DNA from: Streptomyces sp. SID11385
Lineage (GTDB): Bacteria > Actinomycetota > Actinomycetes > Streptomycetales > Streptomycetaceae
Assembly: GCF_010548245.1 (NCBI RefSeq)
Contig: NZ_JAAGLR010000971.1
Span: forward strand, 1 to 45,177
DNA: 45,177 nucleotides
Direction: 5' to 3'
Shown here in pieces: positions 22,883-34,400 of this stretch (within the stretch, counting starts at the first letter, position 1; each line of letters begins with the position of its first letter). Made by a program: the position numbers and the translations under genes. The notes under the pieces were generated by a model. The model saw nothing but the letters and a program-made list of their open reading frames with translations. It had not been told where the DNA came from and ran no database searches.

Positions 22883-25800
22883 CGGGTGATCGCCCCCTGG
22901 GTCAGCTCGGCGAGCGTCTTGAGGATGCCGGGCGCGTGCTCGACGGACAGGCAGCTGTAGTGGTCGCCGCCGATGTCGACGATGTCCAGGTCGCCCAGAG
23001 TCAGCTCCTCCCAGTAGGTGGTGACGGCGCTCTTGCTGCCCGGGAAGGGGTAGGCGCCGTCGTGGCGCAGGAAGGTGATGTCACCGGCGTAGGGCTCGGC
23101 GTCGTAGCGGGTGATGGCGAAGACGCTCTGCCGGAAGGCGAGGAAGAGCCGGGTCATGTGGTCGGGTTCGTAGGTGCCGGCCGACGCGGGCACCGCCTCG
23201 CACATCCGCGCGATCCGGGTGGCGCGGGGGATGTCGGCCAGTTCCCGGAAGCGCCCCGCGACGTCCTCGAACTCGTCGGGCAGTGCGGCGAGTCCGCCGT
23301 CCGGCAGGACACCGGGGCTGGAGGCCAGGACCGCGTCGGCCGCCGCCGCCACCCGGTACTGGTCGTCCGGGAAGCCGAGGTCGGCCGGGTCGATGCCCAT
23401 CATGACGGCGAAGGAGTACTCGGCGAGCAGCTCGTCGTCGAGCCGGAAGCGGGGGCTGTGACTGCTGATGACGGTGAGGCTCTCCACCTCCGCCCCGGAC
23501 TCGGCCAGGTTGCGGGCCACCTCGGTGGCGATGAGGCCGCCCAGGCAGTAGCCGATGACGTGGAAGCGGCTGCGGCCGTCGGCGGTCAGGGCGCCGGCGT
23601 AGTCGGCCGCCATCTGCTCGATGAGCCCGTTCGGCGGGGCGTTGAGGAAGCCGTTCAGGTCCGGGACCTCGATGCCCACGACCTCCGCGAGGCCCGGTGA
23701 GCGGCGCCGGATCTCGGTGATCAGCGCGCGGTACGGCATGATCGTCGCGGTTCCGGCGTGGACCAGGACGGTGGTCGGTTCGCCCTCGGAGCGGGCGCCG
23801 TGCAGGTGGATCACCGGGTCCGTGCGCACGGCGTCGGCCGCCGGAGCGTCCTCGGCGCCCGCGAGCCCGCGCAGGAACGCGGCGAGCCCGGCGACCGTCG
23901 GGCGGCGCAGCATGTGGCGCAGCACGACCTCCCACTCCAGGTCCGCGGCCCGCGGCACGCGTTCCCGCAGGCGCCCCACCATGCGGGCGACGAGGAGCGA
24001 GTCGCCGCCGAGGTCGAAGAAGTCGTCGCCGCGGGCGACGCCGTCGACCGCGAGGAGTTCCGACCACAACTCGGCCAGGTCCCTCTCCAGGGCGTCCATG
24101 GGCTTCTCGCGCACGAGGGCCGGGGCGCTCTCGCGGGGCAGCCAGCTCCGCAGGCGGGCACGGTCGGTCTTGCCGTTGGCCGTGCGGGGCAGGGCATCGA
24201 CGACCTGCCACACCGAGGGGAGCATGTACTCCGGGAGCCGGGTCGCCGCCGTGCGGGCCAGTTCGCCCACCGGGACGTGGTGGCGGTCGGCCTTCATCGT
24301 GGCGAAGAAGATCTCCTGGCCGGTCAGGGACAGTGCCTCCCGGGCGTCGGGCAAGGAGGTGACCTCGGATGCCCCGTGGGCGTCGAGGAGTTCGCGCCAC
24401 TGCGCGTGGGTGAGGAAGGACTGCCCGGTGTGCTCGCGCACGTCGGTCCACGTCCGTCCCGCGACCTCCAGGAACTCCATGGAGACGAGCAGCGGCAGGT
24501 TCTCGTCGCGGGTGTTCTCCACGAACACGAGCTGTCCGCCCGGCACCAGCAGCTCCCGCAGCCGTCCCACGGCCGCGTCCGCGTCGGCGGCGGCGTGCAG
24601 GGTGTTGGCGCAGATCACCACGTCGAAGGTGTTCGGCAGCAGGTGCTGGGCGCGCGGGTCCTCGTCGACGTCGAAGCGCTGGTAGCGGATCCAGGCATGG
24701 TCGGCGAAGCGTTCGCGGGCCTCGTTGAGGAAGAACGCGGAGGCGTCGGTGAACAGGTAGTCGACGCCGTACTCGGCGAGGACGGGCACCAGTTCGCCCG
24801 TGGTGCCGCCGACGCCGCCGCCCACCTCCAGGATGCGCAGCCGCTCCTCGCCGGTGTGGTTCGCGGCGATCTCGCCCAGGGCGGCGACCATCGCGTGGTT
24901 GAGGTGCCGGATGGCGAGGTTGTCGCGGTAGGCGGCGTCCGCGGCCTCGGTCGCCGCGCCCGGGAAGAGCAGGTCCTGGATGCCCGTCCTTCCGGAGACC
25001 AGCTCGGGCAGCCGCTCCGCGCAGGTACGCATGACGGTGAGCAGTTCCGAGCTCCAGCCGACCTCGTGTTCCAGCTCCTCGGCCCGCCGCCAGCCCTGTT
25101 CCGCCTGGTTCTCCGGGACGGTGACGAGACCGGTGTAGGTGTCGTCGGAGCCCCGGTGGGTGAGGCGGTCGCGTGCCGCCAGGGCCCGCAGCCAGCGCCG
25201 CACGATGTGCCGGTGGCGGGGCGTGGCCCGCAGTGCCGTGCCCACCTCGTCCGCCGTGCGCTCGGCGCCGTCCGCGAAGACTCCGGAGGCGTCGAGGACA
25301 CGGGTCATCTCCGTGAGGGCCACGTCGTCCAGGGCGGCCAGGAACTCCGTAAGCCGCGCGCCGTCGACGGCGGCGGAAGCCCGCCGGACGGCGTCGGCCG
25401 CGGCAGCGCGTGCCCGCGTCCGCGTCGCCGGGATTCCGGCACGGTCCTCGTCCGCGTCCGCCGTGCCGTCCTCGCGGGCCGTCTCCACGTACGCGGCGAG
25501 GCGCCGGCCTCCGGCCGCGGAGTCGTCGACGATGACGGCGCCCGCGGCGACCCGGGGGTGGGCCTGCACGGCGGCCTCGACCTCGGCCAGCTCGACCCGG
25601 TAGCCGCGGATCTTGACCTGGGCGTCCTCCCGGCCCAGGAACTCGATGGTGCCGTCCGGGAGGTAACGCCCGAGATCGCCGGTGCGGTAGAGCCGCTCGC
25701 CGGTGGCGGGGTCGGTGAGGAACCGCTCCGCGGTGCGGCTCTCGTCGCCGAAGTAGCCCAGGGCGACGCCCGCGCCGCCGATGTACAGCTCCCCCGGGAC

Positions 25801-28431
25801 CCATTCGGGTCGTGGCCGCAGGTGACGGTCGAGCACGGCGAACGTCTGGTTGGTCAGGGGCGTGCCGTACGGGATGCTCGGGCGTGCGGTGTCCACCTCA
25901 CCGACCGGATGGGCGAGGGACCAGATCGATCCTTCGGTCGCTCCGCCGAGGGAGACGATCTCCAGCCCGGGGAGGAGTTCACGGGCCTGGTCCGGCAGGG
26001 CAACCGGTATCCAGTCACCGGATATGAGGGCGAGACGCAGCGAGACGTCGTCCGTGGGGGGCTCCGAGCGCAGCCAGTCGCACAGCATGTGGAGCTGGCC
26101 GGGTACGGAGTTCCACACCGTGACACCGAACTCGCGGACCAGTTCGGCCCAGTGGGAGGGGTCGCCGCGCCGGTCGGCGTGGGGCAGGACCAGGGTGGCG
26201 CCGACGGCGAGCGGTCCGAACAGGTCGTAGACGGAGAGGTCGAAGCCGAGTCCCGCGATGCCGAGGACGCGGTCGCGCTCGGTGAGGGTGAAGCGGCGGT
26301 TGACGTCCTCGATGGTGTTGAGGGCGGCTCGGTGACTGATCATCACGCCCTTGGGCGTGCCGGTGGAGCCGGAGGTGTAGATGATGTAGGCGAGGTCGTC
26401 CGGGTCGCGCGGCGTCTTGTCCGCACCGGATGCGGCGGCGTGCTCGGGGAGCAGGTCGACGGCGAGTGCCGTGACGTCCGCCGGGAGGTCGTCGATCTCG
26501 GCGAGCCAGGACTGCGTGAGGACCGTGCGAACGCCCGCGTCCGCGATGATCGTGTCCCGGCGGGCCGGTGGCTGGGCCGTGTCGACGGGCAGATAGGCAC
26601 CGCCTGCCATGAGCGTGCCGAAGACGGCGACGACCTGCTCCCAGCCCTTGTCCGCCCAGATGGCCACGGGTTCCCCGGGGCGCAGTCCGGACGCGGTCAG
26701 TTTCTCGGCGAGAGCGCTCGCCCGCGCCACGAGTTGCCGGTAGGTGAGGGCCGATTCGGGGGTGCGGACCGCGATGGCGTCCGGTGTGGCCCGGGCCTGG
26801 GCGAGGACGGGTTCGTGCAGGAGGGCGTCCGGCAGGGGTCCCGCGGTCGCGTTGACCGCGTTGCGGCGCAGCGCCTGTGCCTCGGGGAGCCGGATGTCGG
26901 CCGGTGCGTCCCAGGCGGCCTCGCCGCTCCCGCCCTCGGCCGACAGGGCCCGTACGAGTGCGGTGTACGCCTCGAACATGGCGTCGGCCACTCCGTGGGC
27001 GAGCGCGCCCTCGCGGATGTCCCAGGACAGGCTCAGCGTGTCGCCGCGGTGCATGACCTGGCAGTCGAGCCACACCTGCGGGGTCCGGGTCACGGCGTAC
27101 GTCACCTCGGGCGGTACGCCCTCGGAGGTGGCGCCGGTGCCGAGGGCGCTGGTGAAGACGACCGGCATCAGCACGGGGGCGCCGGCCCCGCGGGACAGTT
27201 CGGCGAGCACCTCGGAGCCGGTGAACAGGGGATGCGCGAGGTCCTCCAGAAGTCGTCCCCCGACGGAACGCGTGCGCTCGGCGAAGGTGGCGGGGTGGTC
27301 CAGGTCCACGGCGAGCAGTTCGAGCGAGGTGAAGTCGCCGACGAGGCGTCCGATGTCCTCGTGCGGGCCGGGCCGGTCCACCGTGGGCACGTTGAGCGTG
27401 AAGCGGCCGGTGCGCGACCAGCGGCCCACCGTTTCGGCGTACGCGGTGAGCAGCGCCGTGGAGAGGGTCAGTCCGCGCCGCGCGGCCCGCTCGGCGAGGC
27501 GGTCCCGGTCAGCCGCCGGCAGCAGGACTTCCAGCCTGCGGAAGGTCACCGCGTGCGTGGCAGCCGGAGTACGGCCCGTCTCCCCCGGGTCGCCGTTCCC
27601 GGCCTCCCAGGCTTCGGCGAGGGGCAGTTCGGGCGCGGGCGGCAGGGTGTCGAGCCGTTCGGTCCAGTAGGCGCGGTCGCGGGCGTGCGCGTCGGAGTCG
27701 GCGAGGGCGCGGCGGGCCAGGACGTAGTCGCGGAAGGCGATCCGGGGTGCCGCGGAGAGGGGTTCGCCGCCGTAGCTCCGCTGGAACTCCGCGAGCAGGA
27801 TGCGCAGGCTGGCGTGGTCGACGACCAGCATGTCGAAGGAGAGGTGCAGCACGGCCCGCTGCGCGGTCCGGCTCACGTGCGCCGCGAAGAGCGGCCACCG
27901 GTCGGTGGGCGCCTCGCGCGCGGCCAGCCGCGCACGGGTGCGTTCCACCTCGGCCTCGGCGGCGGCCGGCGCGAGAGCGGTCAGGTCGTCGGCCTCGACG
28001 GCGAAGGGGGGTACGTCGGCCAGGACTTGCTGGTAGCCGTCGTGGTGGATGACGGCGCGGAGCATGTCGTGCCGACGGACCAGCTCCCGCCACGACGCGG
28101 TGACGCGGTCCACGTCGAGGTCGGGGTATTCCAGTTCGACGTAGGCGTGGCAGCCGACACCGCCGTAGGCGTAGGCGTCGGTGCGGCCGATCAGGTAGGC
28201 GGCCTGGATGTCCGTCAGCGGGAAGGGCTCGTGGCGGTTGTCCGGGTCGGCCCGCAGCGTCGGTTCCTCCGCCTCCAGGTGGCGCAGGATGGCTTCCTTG
28301 TGGCTCCGCAGTTCGTCGCGGTGTCCGTCGGTGAGGCGGCCCTGGGGGGCGCGGAAACGCAGTTGCCCGTCCTGTGCCCAGAGCACCACGCCCTCGTCGG
28401 CGTAGCGGGCCAGCAGTTCAGCGATGTTCAC
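22879..28431 (-). CDS. NRPS 2: docking-Cy-A(Cys)[MT]-PCP-TE
   Basis: 1850 aa. Residues 1-55 (NIAELLARYADEGV, then LWAQDGQLRF) are a TubC-type N-terminal docking domain. Cyclisation domain about 68-505 with DxxxxDxxS at Asp200, Asp205, Ser208. Adenylation domain from about 535 with YTSGSTGTPKG at 685-695. Pocket residues read by motif alignment are D-L-Y-N-L-S-L-I-W-K, the cysteine code of PchE/PchF/HMWP2. A methyltransferase is inserted between A motifs (about 1000-1380, motif I LEVGGGVGGTT at 1201-1211), as in PchF. PCP Ser1478 in LGGDS. Thioesterase about 1545-1850 with nucleophile elbow GYCLGG, Cys1629 in place of Ser, and His in GGDHYS. It adds and heterocyclises the last Cys, methylates it and releases the product. 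GTG start overlaps the NRPS 1 stop. Confidence 0.95.
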   Translation of the reverse strand: MNIAELLARYADEGVVLWAQDGQLRFRAPQGRLTDGHRDELRSHKEAILRHLEAEEPTLRADPDNRHEPFPLTDIQAAYLIGRTDAYAYGGVGCHAYVELEYPDLDVDRVTASWRELVRRHDMLRAVIHHDGYQQVLADVPPFAVEADDLTALAPAAAEAEVERTRARLAAREAPTDRWPLFAAHVSRTAQRAVLHLSFDMLVVDHASLRILLAEFQRSYGGEPLSAAPRIAFRDYVLARRALADSDAHARDRAYWTERLDTLPPAPELPLAEAWEAGNGDPGETGRTPAATHAVTFRRLEVLLPAADRDRLAERAARRGLTLSTALLTAYAETVGRWSRTGRFTLNVPTVDRPGPHEDIGRLVGDFTSLELLAVDLDHPATFAERTRSVGGRLLEDLAHPLFTGSEVLAELSRGAGAPVLMPVVFTSALGTGATSEGVPPEVTYAVTRTPQVWLDCQVMHRGDTLSLSWDIREGALAHGVADAMFEAYTALVRALSAEGGSGEAAWDAPADIRLPEAQALRRNAVNATAGPLPDALLHEPVLAQARATPDAIAVRTPESALTYRQLVARASALAEKLTASGLRPGEPVAIWADKGWEQVVAVFGTLMAGGAYLPVDTAQPPARRDTIIADAGVRTVLTQSWLAEIDDLPADVTALAVDLLPEHAAASGADKTPRDPDDLAYIIYTSGSTGTPKGVMISHRAALNTIEDVNRRFTLTERDRVLGIAGLGFDLSVYDLFGPLAVGATLVLPHADRRGDPSHWAELVREFGVTVWNSVPGQLHMLCDWLRSEPPTDDVSLRLALISGDWIPVALPDQARELLPGLEIVSLGGATEGSIWSLAHPVGEVDTARPSIPYGTPLTNQTFAVLDRHLRPRPEWVPGELYIGGAGVALGYFGDESRTAERFLTDPATGERLYRTGDLGRYLPDGTIEFLGREDAQVKIRGYRVELAEVEAAVQAHPRVAAGAVIVDDSAAGGRRLAAYVETAREDGTADADEDRAGIPATRTRARAAAADAVRRASAAVDGARLTEFLAALDDVALTEMTRVLDASGVFADGAERTADEVGTALRATPRHRHIVRRWLRALAARDRLTHRGSDDTYTGLVTVPENQAEQGWRRAEELEHEVGWSSELLTVMRTCAERLPELVSGRTGIQDLLFPGAATEAADAAYRDNLAIRHLNHAMVAALGEIAANHTGEERLRILEVGGGVGGTTGELVPVLAEYGVDYLFTDASAFFLNEARERFADHAWIRYQRFDVDEDPRAQHLLPNTFDVVICANTLHAAADADAAVGRLRELLVPGGQLVFVENTRDENLPLLVSMEFLEVAGRTWTDVREHTGQSFLTHAQWRELLDAHGASEVTSLPDAREALSLTGQEIFFATMKADRHHVPVGELARTAATRLPEYMLPSVWQVVDALPRTANGKTDRARLRSWLPRESAPALVREKPMDALERDLAELWSELLAVDGVARGDDFFDLGGDSLLVARMVGRLRERVPRAADLEWEVVLRHMLRRPTVAGLAAFLRGLAGAEDAPAADAVRTDPVIHLHGARSEGEPTTVLVHAGTATIMPYRALITEIRRRSPGLAEVVGIEVPDLNGFLNAPPNGLIEQMAADYAGALTADGRSRFHVIGYCLGGLIATEVARNLAESGAEVESLTVISSHSPRFRLDDELLAEYSFAVMMGIDPADLGFPDDQYRVAAAADAVLASSPGVLPDGGLAALPDEFEDVAGRFRELADIPRATRIARMCEAVPASAGTYEPDHMTRLFLAFRQSVFAITRYDAEPYAGDITFLRHDGAYPFPGSKSAVTTYWEELTLGDLDIVDIGGDHYSCLSVEHAPGILKTLAELTQGAITR

Positions 28432-31400
28432 AGCTCTCCGGTCTCGTAGGCGGTCCCGTGGGCCGCGAGCGTTCGGGTGATGTCCGCGGCGAGCGCGGCG
28501 AGGGTCGGTGCGGCGAAGAAGCGCCGGGCGGGCACGGTGGCCCCGAGGCGGCGCTCGATCGCGGTGAGCAGGCGCAGGGCGGTGAGGCTGTCGCCGCCCG
28601 CGGTGAAGAAGTTGGCGTGGCGGTCGGGCGTCCAGTGGGGCAGGTGCTCGCTCCACAGACCGGCGAGGGCGGTCTCGGTCTCCCCGCGCGGCGATTCGGC
28701 CACCGCGGGTGCCGTCTCCGGCCCGGCCAGAGCGGTCAGGGCCGTCCGGTCGACCTTGCCGTTCGCGGTGAGCGGCAGGGCCGGCAGCAGCTGGATGCGG
28801 GAGGGGACCGCGTAGCCGGGTACGCGCTCGGCCAGCAGGGCGAAAAGGCTCTCGGTGAGGTCGGGGCCCGCCGCGGGCGCGCCGGGTTCGACGGCGCCTG
28901 CGGGCTCGGCCTGCCTCGGCTCGTGCGGTACGGCGAAGGCGGCCAGGCGCTTCGCGGTACGCTCCCCCACCGCCACGACGGCGGCCCGGGCGACGGCCGG
29001 GTGGGACTCGAGCGCGGCCTCGATCTCGCCGGCCTCGATGCGGTGGCCGGCGATCTTCAGCTGGCTGTCGAGGCGGCCCAGGAACTCCAGCAGGCCGTCT
29101 CCCCGGAACCGGCCCAGGTCACCGGTCCGGTACCAGCGCCGCCCGTCCTGTTCGACGAACTTCTCGGCGGTGCGGGCCGGGTCGCCCAGGTAGCCGCGGG
29201 CCAGTCCCGCACCGCCGATCCACAGTTCGCCGGGTGCCCAGTCGGGGCAGTCCCGTCCGTCCCGGTCGACCACACGGTAGTGCTGCCCGGTCAGGGGGCG
29301 TCCGTAGGGGATGGAGACCCAGCGAGGGTCCGTTACCTCGACGGTGAGCGTGTTGGACCAGATGGCGGCCTCGGTCGCACCGCCCATGGCGACGAAGGCG
29401 CAGGGCCGCGCGGTGCGTTGCCGCAGCCGGCCGGGCAGGTCGAGGCCGATCCAGTCGCCGGAGACCAGTGCGGTCCGCAGCCCGGCCAGGCGCCCGCCCT
29501 CCGCCTCCTGCTCGTCCGCGTCGAGGAGCAGGTCGAGCAGGGCCGGGACGGTGTTCCAGACGGTCACCCCGTGGCGGTCGAGCAGGCTCGGCCAGCGGGC
29601 CGGTTCGCGGCGCAGGTCCTCGGTGGGCAGCAGGAGTGATCCGCCGGCGCCGAGCAGTCCGAAGACGTCGTACACGGACAGGTCGAAGTCCAGTGCCGAC
29701 AGGGCGAGGACCCGGTCGTCCCCGCCGATGCCGTGACGGGCGTTGATGTCGGCGATCGTGTTCCAGGCGGCTGCGTGGGTGATCCGCACCCCCTTGGGCT
29801 CGCCGGTGGAACCCGAGGTGAAGATGACGTAGGCGAGTGCTTCGGGAGACGTCGGCGACGGTGCGGGCAGCGGCTCGGGGCCCTGCGTGTCCGCGACGGA
29901 CAACGCGCGAGGAGCCGTTCCCCCGGGAACGGGCCAGTCGCCGATGACGACGTGGAAGGCCGCGGTGGCGCGCACCCGCTCCAGTCGTGCGGCGGGCTGT
30001 TCGAGGCTCAGCGGTACGTAGGCGCCGCCGGCCGCGAGGACGCCGAGGACCGCGGCGATCTGCTCCGGTCCCTTGGGCAGGGTCACCGCGACCAGGTCGC
30101 CCGGAGCCACGCCGACATCGCCGAGGGCGGCGGCCGTGCGCAGCGCCCGGTCGGCGAGGGCCGCGTACGTCACCTCCTCCCCCGCGGTCGTGACAAGGGC
30201 GGTCCGGTCGGGGGCGGCCTTCGCGTGGGCGAAGAACGCCGCGTGCAGCGGGCGCGGCACCACCGGTTCCAGGGCGGCCTCCCGTGCGGCGGCGGCGCGC
30301 CGTTCGAGGTGGGAGGAGGGCGGCAGGTCGGGCAACGGCGCGTCCCAGTCACCGGCGGCGACGTACTCCAGCAGCCTTTCGTAGGCGCCGAACATCGCGT
30401 CCAGCACACCCTCGGGGAAGAGTTCGTCGACGGCGTCCCAGGTGACGACCAGGTTCCCGGACTCCTCGGTGACCTGATTGTCCAGACACACCTGCGGAGA
30501 CTGCGAGATGCCCCAGACCTTCGCGGGGAAGCCGGTGTCCGGCCCGGCCAGCGTCGCGTCGCCGACGCCGATGGCGCTGGTGAACACCACGGGCGCGGCG
30601 GCGTCGACGGTGCCCGTCCGGCGGCCGAACTCCCTCAGCAGCCAGTCGATCGGGACGTTCAGGTGGTCCAGGTCCTCCGCCTGGCGGTGTTGCAGTGCCT
30701 CGGCCGCCGCCAGCCAGGACGCCCCTTCGCGCCGGTGCCCCGCCAGCGAGAGGGAGGTGAAGTCGCCCAGTACCCGGTGGATGTGGGGGTGGACGTCGCG
30801 GCGGTTGAAGAGGGTGAGCGTGACGGTCACCGCGTCCGTCCCGCTCCAGGTCTCCAGCACCTCCGCGTACAGGGCCAGCAGGACGGTGGACGGGGTGAGG
30901 CCGTGCCGGGCCGCCTCCCGCTTGACGGCCAGCCAGTCCTCGGCGGGCAGACTCAGCCGGCGCCGGGTGAAGACGGGCGTGTCGAGAGTCGCCGGGTCCC
31001 GGTCGAGGGGCAGAGCCGGCGGGGGCGGGAGTGCGGACAGCCGTTCCTGCCAGTGGGCGCGGGCCCGCTCGGCCGACTCCGGGTCTGCGGGGAGCCTGGT
31101 GAGGTAGTCGCGGAACGACACGCCGACGGGCGGCAGTTCGTGCTCGGGGTCTGTGTAGAGCGCGTTCAGTTCGGCGTAGAGCGTCGTGATGGAAAGGGCG
31201 TCGAGGACCAGGTAGTCCAGGCCGACGCCGACGCGGGTGCGTGCGGTGTCGGCGTCGTGGTAGCGGACCGCCTCGACAGCGAAGAGGGGCCACCGGGCGG
31301 GGTCGCGCACCTGCTGGGACAGGCGGGCGCGCAGGCCGGCCAACGCCTCGGTGGCGTCTCCGGCCGGGGCGTCCGCCACCGGTATGCGCAGAGGCGGTAC

Positions 31401-34400
31401 GTCGGGCAGGACACGCTGGTGTCCGTCCTCCACGACCGCCCGGAGCATGCCGTGCCGCCGGACAAGGGTGTTCCAGGCACGCTCCAGTCGGCCGAGGTCG
31501 ACGTCGGTGCCGTCGAACTCGGTGTAGTGCCAGGTGCCGACGCCGCCGAGGGTGAAACGGGGGTCGCGCCCGGTGGAGTAGGCGGCCTGGACGTCCGTGA
31601 GCGGGAAGGGCTCGTGGGCGTGGTCCGGGTCGGGCACGAGGACCGGGGTGGCGGCCGGAGCGGGATCTGCGTCGGCGGCGGCCCGGGGGTGCAGCGTCTC
31701 GCAGAAGTGCCGCAGCACGGGGTGGGCGAAGAGGTCGGCCACGCGGGCGCCGGGAAACCCGGCGGCACGCAGCCGGCCGATCATCCGGGTCGCGACGAGC
31801 GAGTCCCCGCCGAGCAGGAAGAAGCTGCTCTCCCGGCCCACTCCGGGAACGCCGAGCAGATCGGCCCACTGCGCCGCCACCACGGCCTCCACCGGTCCGA
31901 CCGGTGCCGAGACGCGGGGGCCGTCGTCCCCGGCCGCCTCGGTCAGCGCCCGGCGCACGGCCGCCCGGTCCAGCTTGCCGTTGGCGGTCAGCGGCAGGTC
32001 GCGCAGGACGAGCAGGCGTTCGGGGACCATGTAGGCGGGAAGCCGCCGCGCCGCCCGCAGCCGTACCTGGTCGGGATCGGGTGCTTCGCCGGGGGCGGAC
32101 ACGGCCGCCGCGAGGTGCCGCACGGGCGTGTCGAGGACGCAGGCGACCGCGTGCAGCACGGTGGGGTCGTCCTCCAGGGCGGATTCCACCTCGCCGAGTT
32201 CGATCCGGTGACCGCCGATCTTCACCTGGTGGTCGGCGCGGCCGAGGAACTCCAGTACGCTGTCGGGCCGGTAGCGGGCCAGGTCCCCGCTGCGGTACCA
32301 GCGTGCGCCGTCGTACTCGACGAAGCGTTCGGCGGTGCGCTCGGGGTCCGCCCGGTAGCCGTTGGCCACGCCGGGCCCGCCGATCCACAGTTCGCCGGGG
32401 ACGAGGTCCGGGCAGTCGCGCCCCCGTCCGTCCACGACCCGGGCCCGCATGTTGCGCAGCGGAACACCGTAGGGGACGGACTTCCAGGCGGGGTCGGTCT
32501 CCTCGACCTCGAAGACCGTGGAATGGACGGCGGCCTCCGTCATGCCGCCGAGCGCCACGAAGCGGCAGCCGGGCACGAGGGCGCGCAACCTGCGGGGCTG
32601 GTCGAGGCCGATCCAGTCCCCGCCGAGCAGCACCATGTGCAGGGAGTCGCCGAGGTCGTCGTCCTCGCCCGCGGCCATCAGCAGGTCCAGCAGGGCGGGC
32701 ACGCACTGCACCAGCGTCACCCCGTGCGCGCGCACCAGGCGGGCCCAGTGGTGGGCGTCGCGGCGGTGCTCCTGTCCGACGGCCACCACCTGGCCGCCGA
32801 GCGACAGCGGCGTGAAGATGTCCCATGTGGCCAGGTCGAAGTCGAGCGCGGAGATCGCGAGGGTGCGGTCCTCGGGGCCGAGGCCGAGCCGATCCGCCAT
32901 CGCCTCGACGGTGTTGACGACCGCGCGGTGGGACACCTCGACGCCCTTGGGCAGCCCGGTGGAGCCGGACGTGAACAGGACGTAGGCGGGCAGGGCGGGG
33001 TCCGGCTGGACGACGGGGGCGGGCTCATGCGTCCCGGCGTCCTCCAGGAACAGCACCGGGGCCGCGGAGACCCCCTCGCAGAGCGGTGCGTGCTCCCGGT
33101 CGGTGAGCACGGCGGAGGCACCGGCCACGGAGTGGATGCGTTCGCGGCGTACGGCGGGCTGCTCGACGCCGACGGGGGCGTACGCGGCGCCCGCGGCGAG
33201 GATGCCGAGGACGGCGGTGATCTGGTCGGCGCCCTTGGGCAGCGTGAGCGCGACGGTGTCGCCCTCGCGCACGCCGTGGCGACGCAGCAGTGCGGCGGTC
33301 CTCCGGGCGGTGTCGGCGAGTTCCCCGTAGGTGAGGGTGTCGCCGCCGGCGCGGACGACGGCGACGCGGCCCGGGTCGGTCTCGGCGAGCCGGAAGAAGC
33401 GGCTGTGCAGGGCGCGGTCCGGCACGGGGGTGGGCGGCAGTTCGGCCACCGCGCGTCCTGGCAGGACGCCGGGGGCGAGCAGACCGTCCACCGGCTTGGC
33501 CCACGTGCCGGGGTCTGTGATCAGACGGGTGACGAGACCACGGTAGGCGTCGAACGCGGCGTCGGGCACTCCTGCCTCGAACACGCCGTCCCTGACGTCC
33601 CAGTTGAGGAGGAGACCGCCGTCGAGCTCGGTGACCTGGGCGTCCAGGTGGACCTGTGGGCCCTGGGAGATGATCCAGGAGGGGCGGCCGAAGGTCTTCT
33701 GCACGTCCTGCTCGAAGATCTCGCCCAGTCCGATGGCGCTGGTGTACACGACCGGGGCCAGCACCGGGGCTCCCTCGGCGCGGGCGAGGTCGCGCAGGAC
33801 CTCGACACCGCCGTACGCGCCGTGCGAGATGCCTTCCTGGAGGCGTTCCTGGAGGCCGCGGGCCTGCCGGAAGAACGGCAGGGACGCGCTCATGTCCGCG
33901 TCGAGCAGGACCGAGCTGCTGAAGTCCCCGACCAGAGCGGCCACGTCCGGGGTGAACATCTCCCGGTCGAACAGCGGGAGGTTGAGCAGGAAGCGCCGGC
34001 TGTCGCTCCAGGCGGCGATGACCTCGGCGAAGGCGGTGGCAAGGGCCGCGGCGGGGGTGATGCCGTACCGGCGTGCGGCGTTGATCAGCGCCGCCTTGTC
34101 CGCGGGGCCCAGCCAGTGGTGCAGGCGGCGCGAGTGGGTGAGCGCGGTGTCGCCGGCGCTGACCGGGGTGAGCGGGTCGACGGTGGTCGGCAGGCGCGGC
34201 GCGCGGGGCAGGTTCGGCAGGCGCTCGCGCCACCAGGCCGCGTGCCGCTCGCGTTCCGCCTTCCGCCGGGCGTCGTGCTCCACGAGGTAGGTGCGGTAGT
34301 CGAGGCCGAGTGGGCGGGGCCGGTCGTCGGGACAGTCGTAGAGGCGGCGCAGATCGGACAGGAGGACGCGCAGGCTCAGGGCGTCGCCGGCCATCATGTC

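Noticed and set aside
23758..28449. 1563-codon plus-strand open frame opposite NRPS 2
   Set aside because: Low-complexity Val/Gly/Arg/Asp-rich antisense of a gene with complete NRPS domain content; no start signals.
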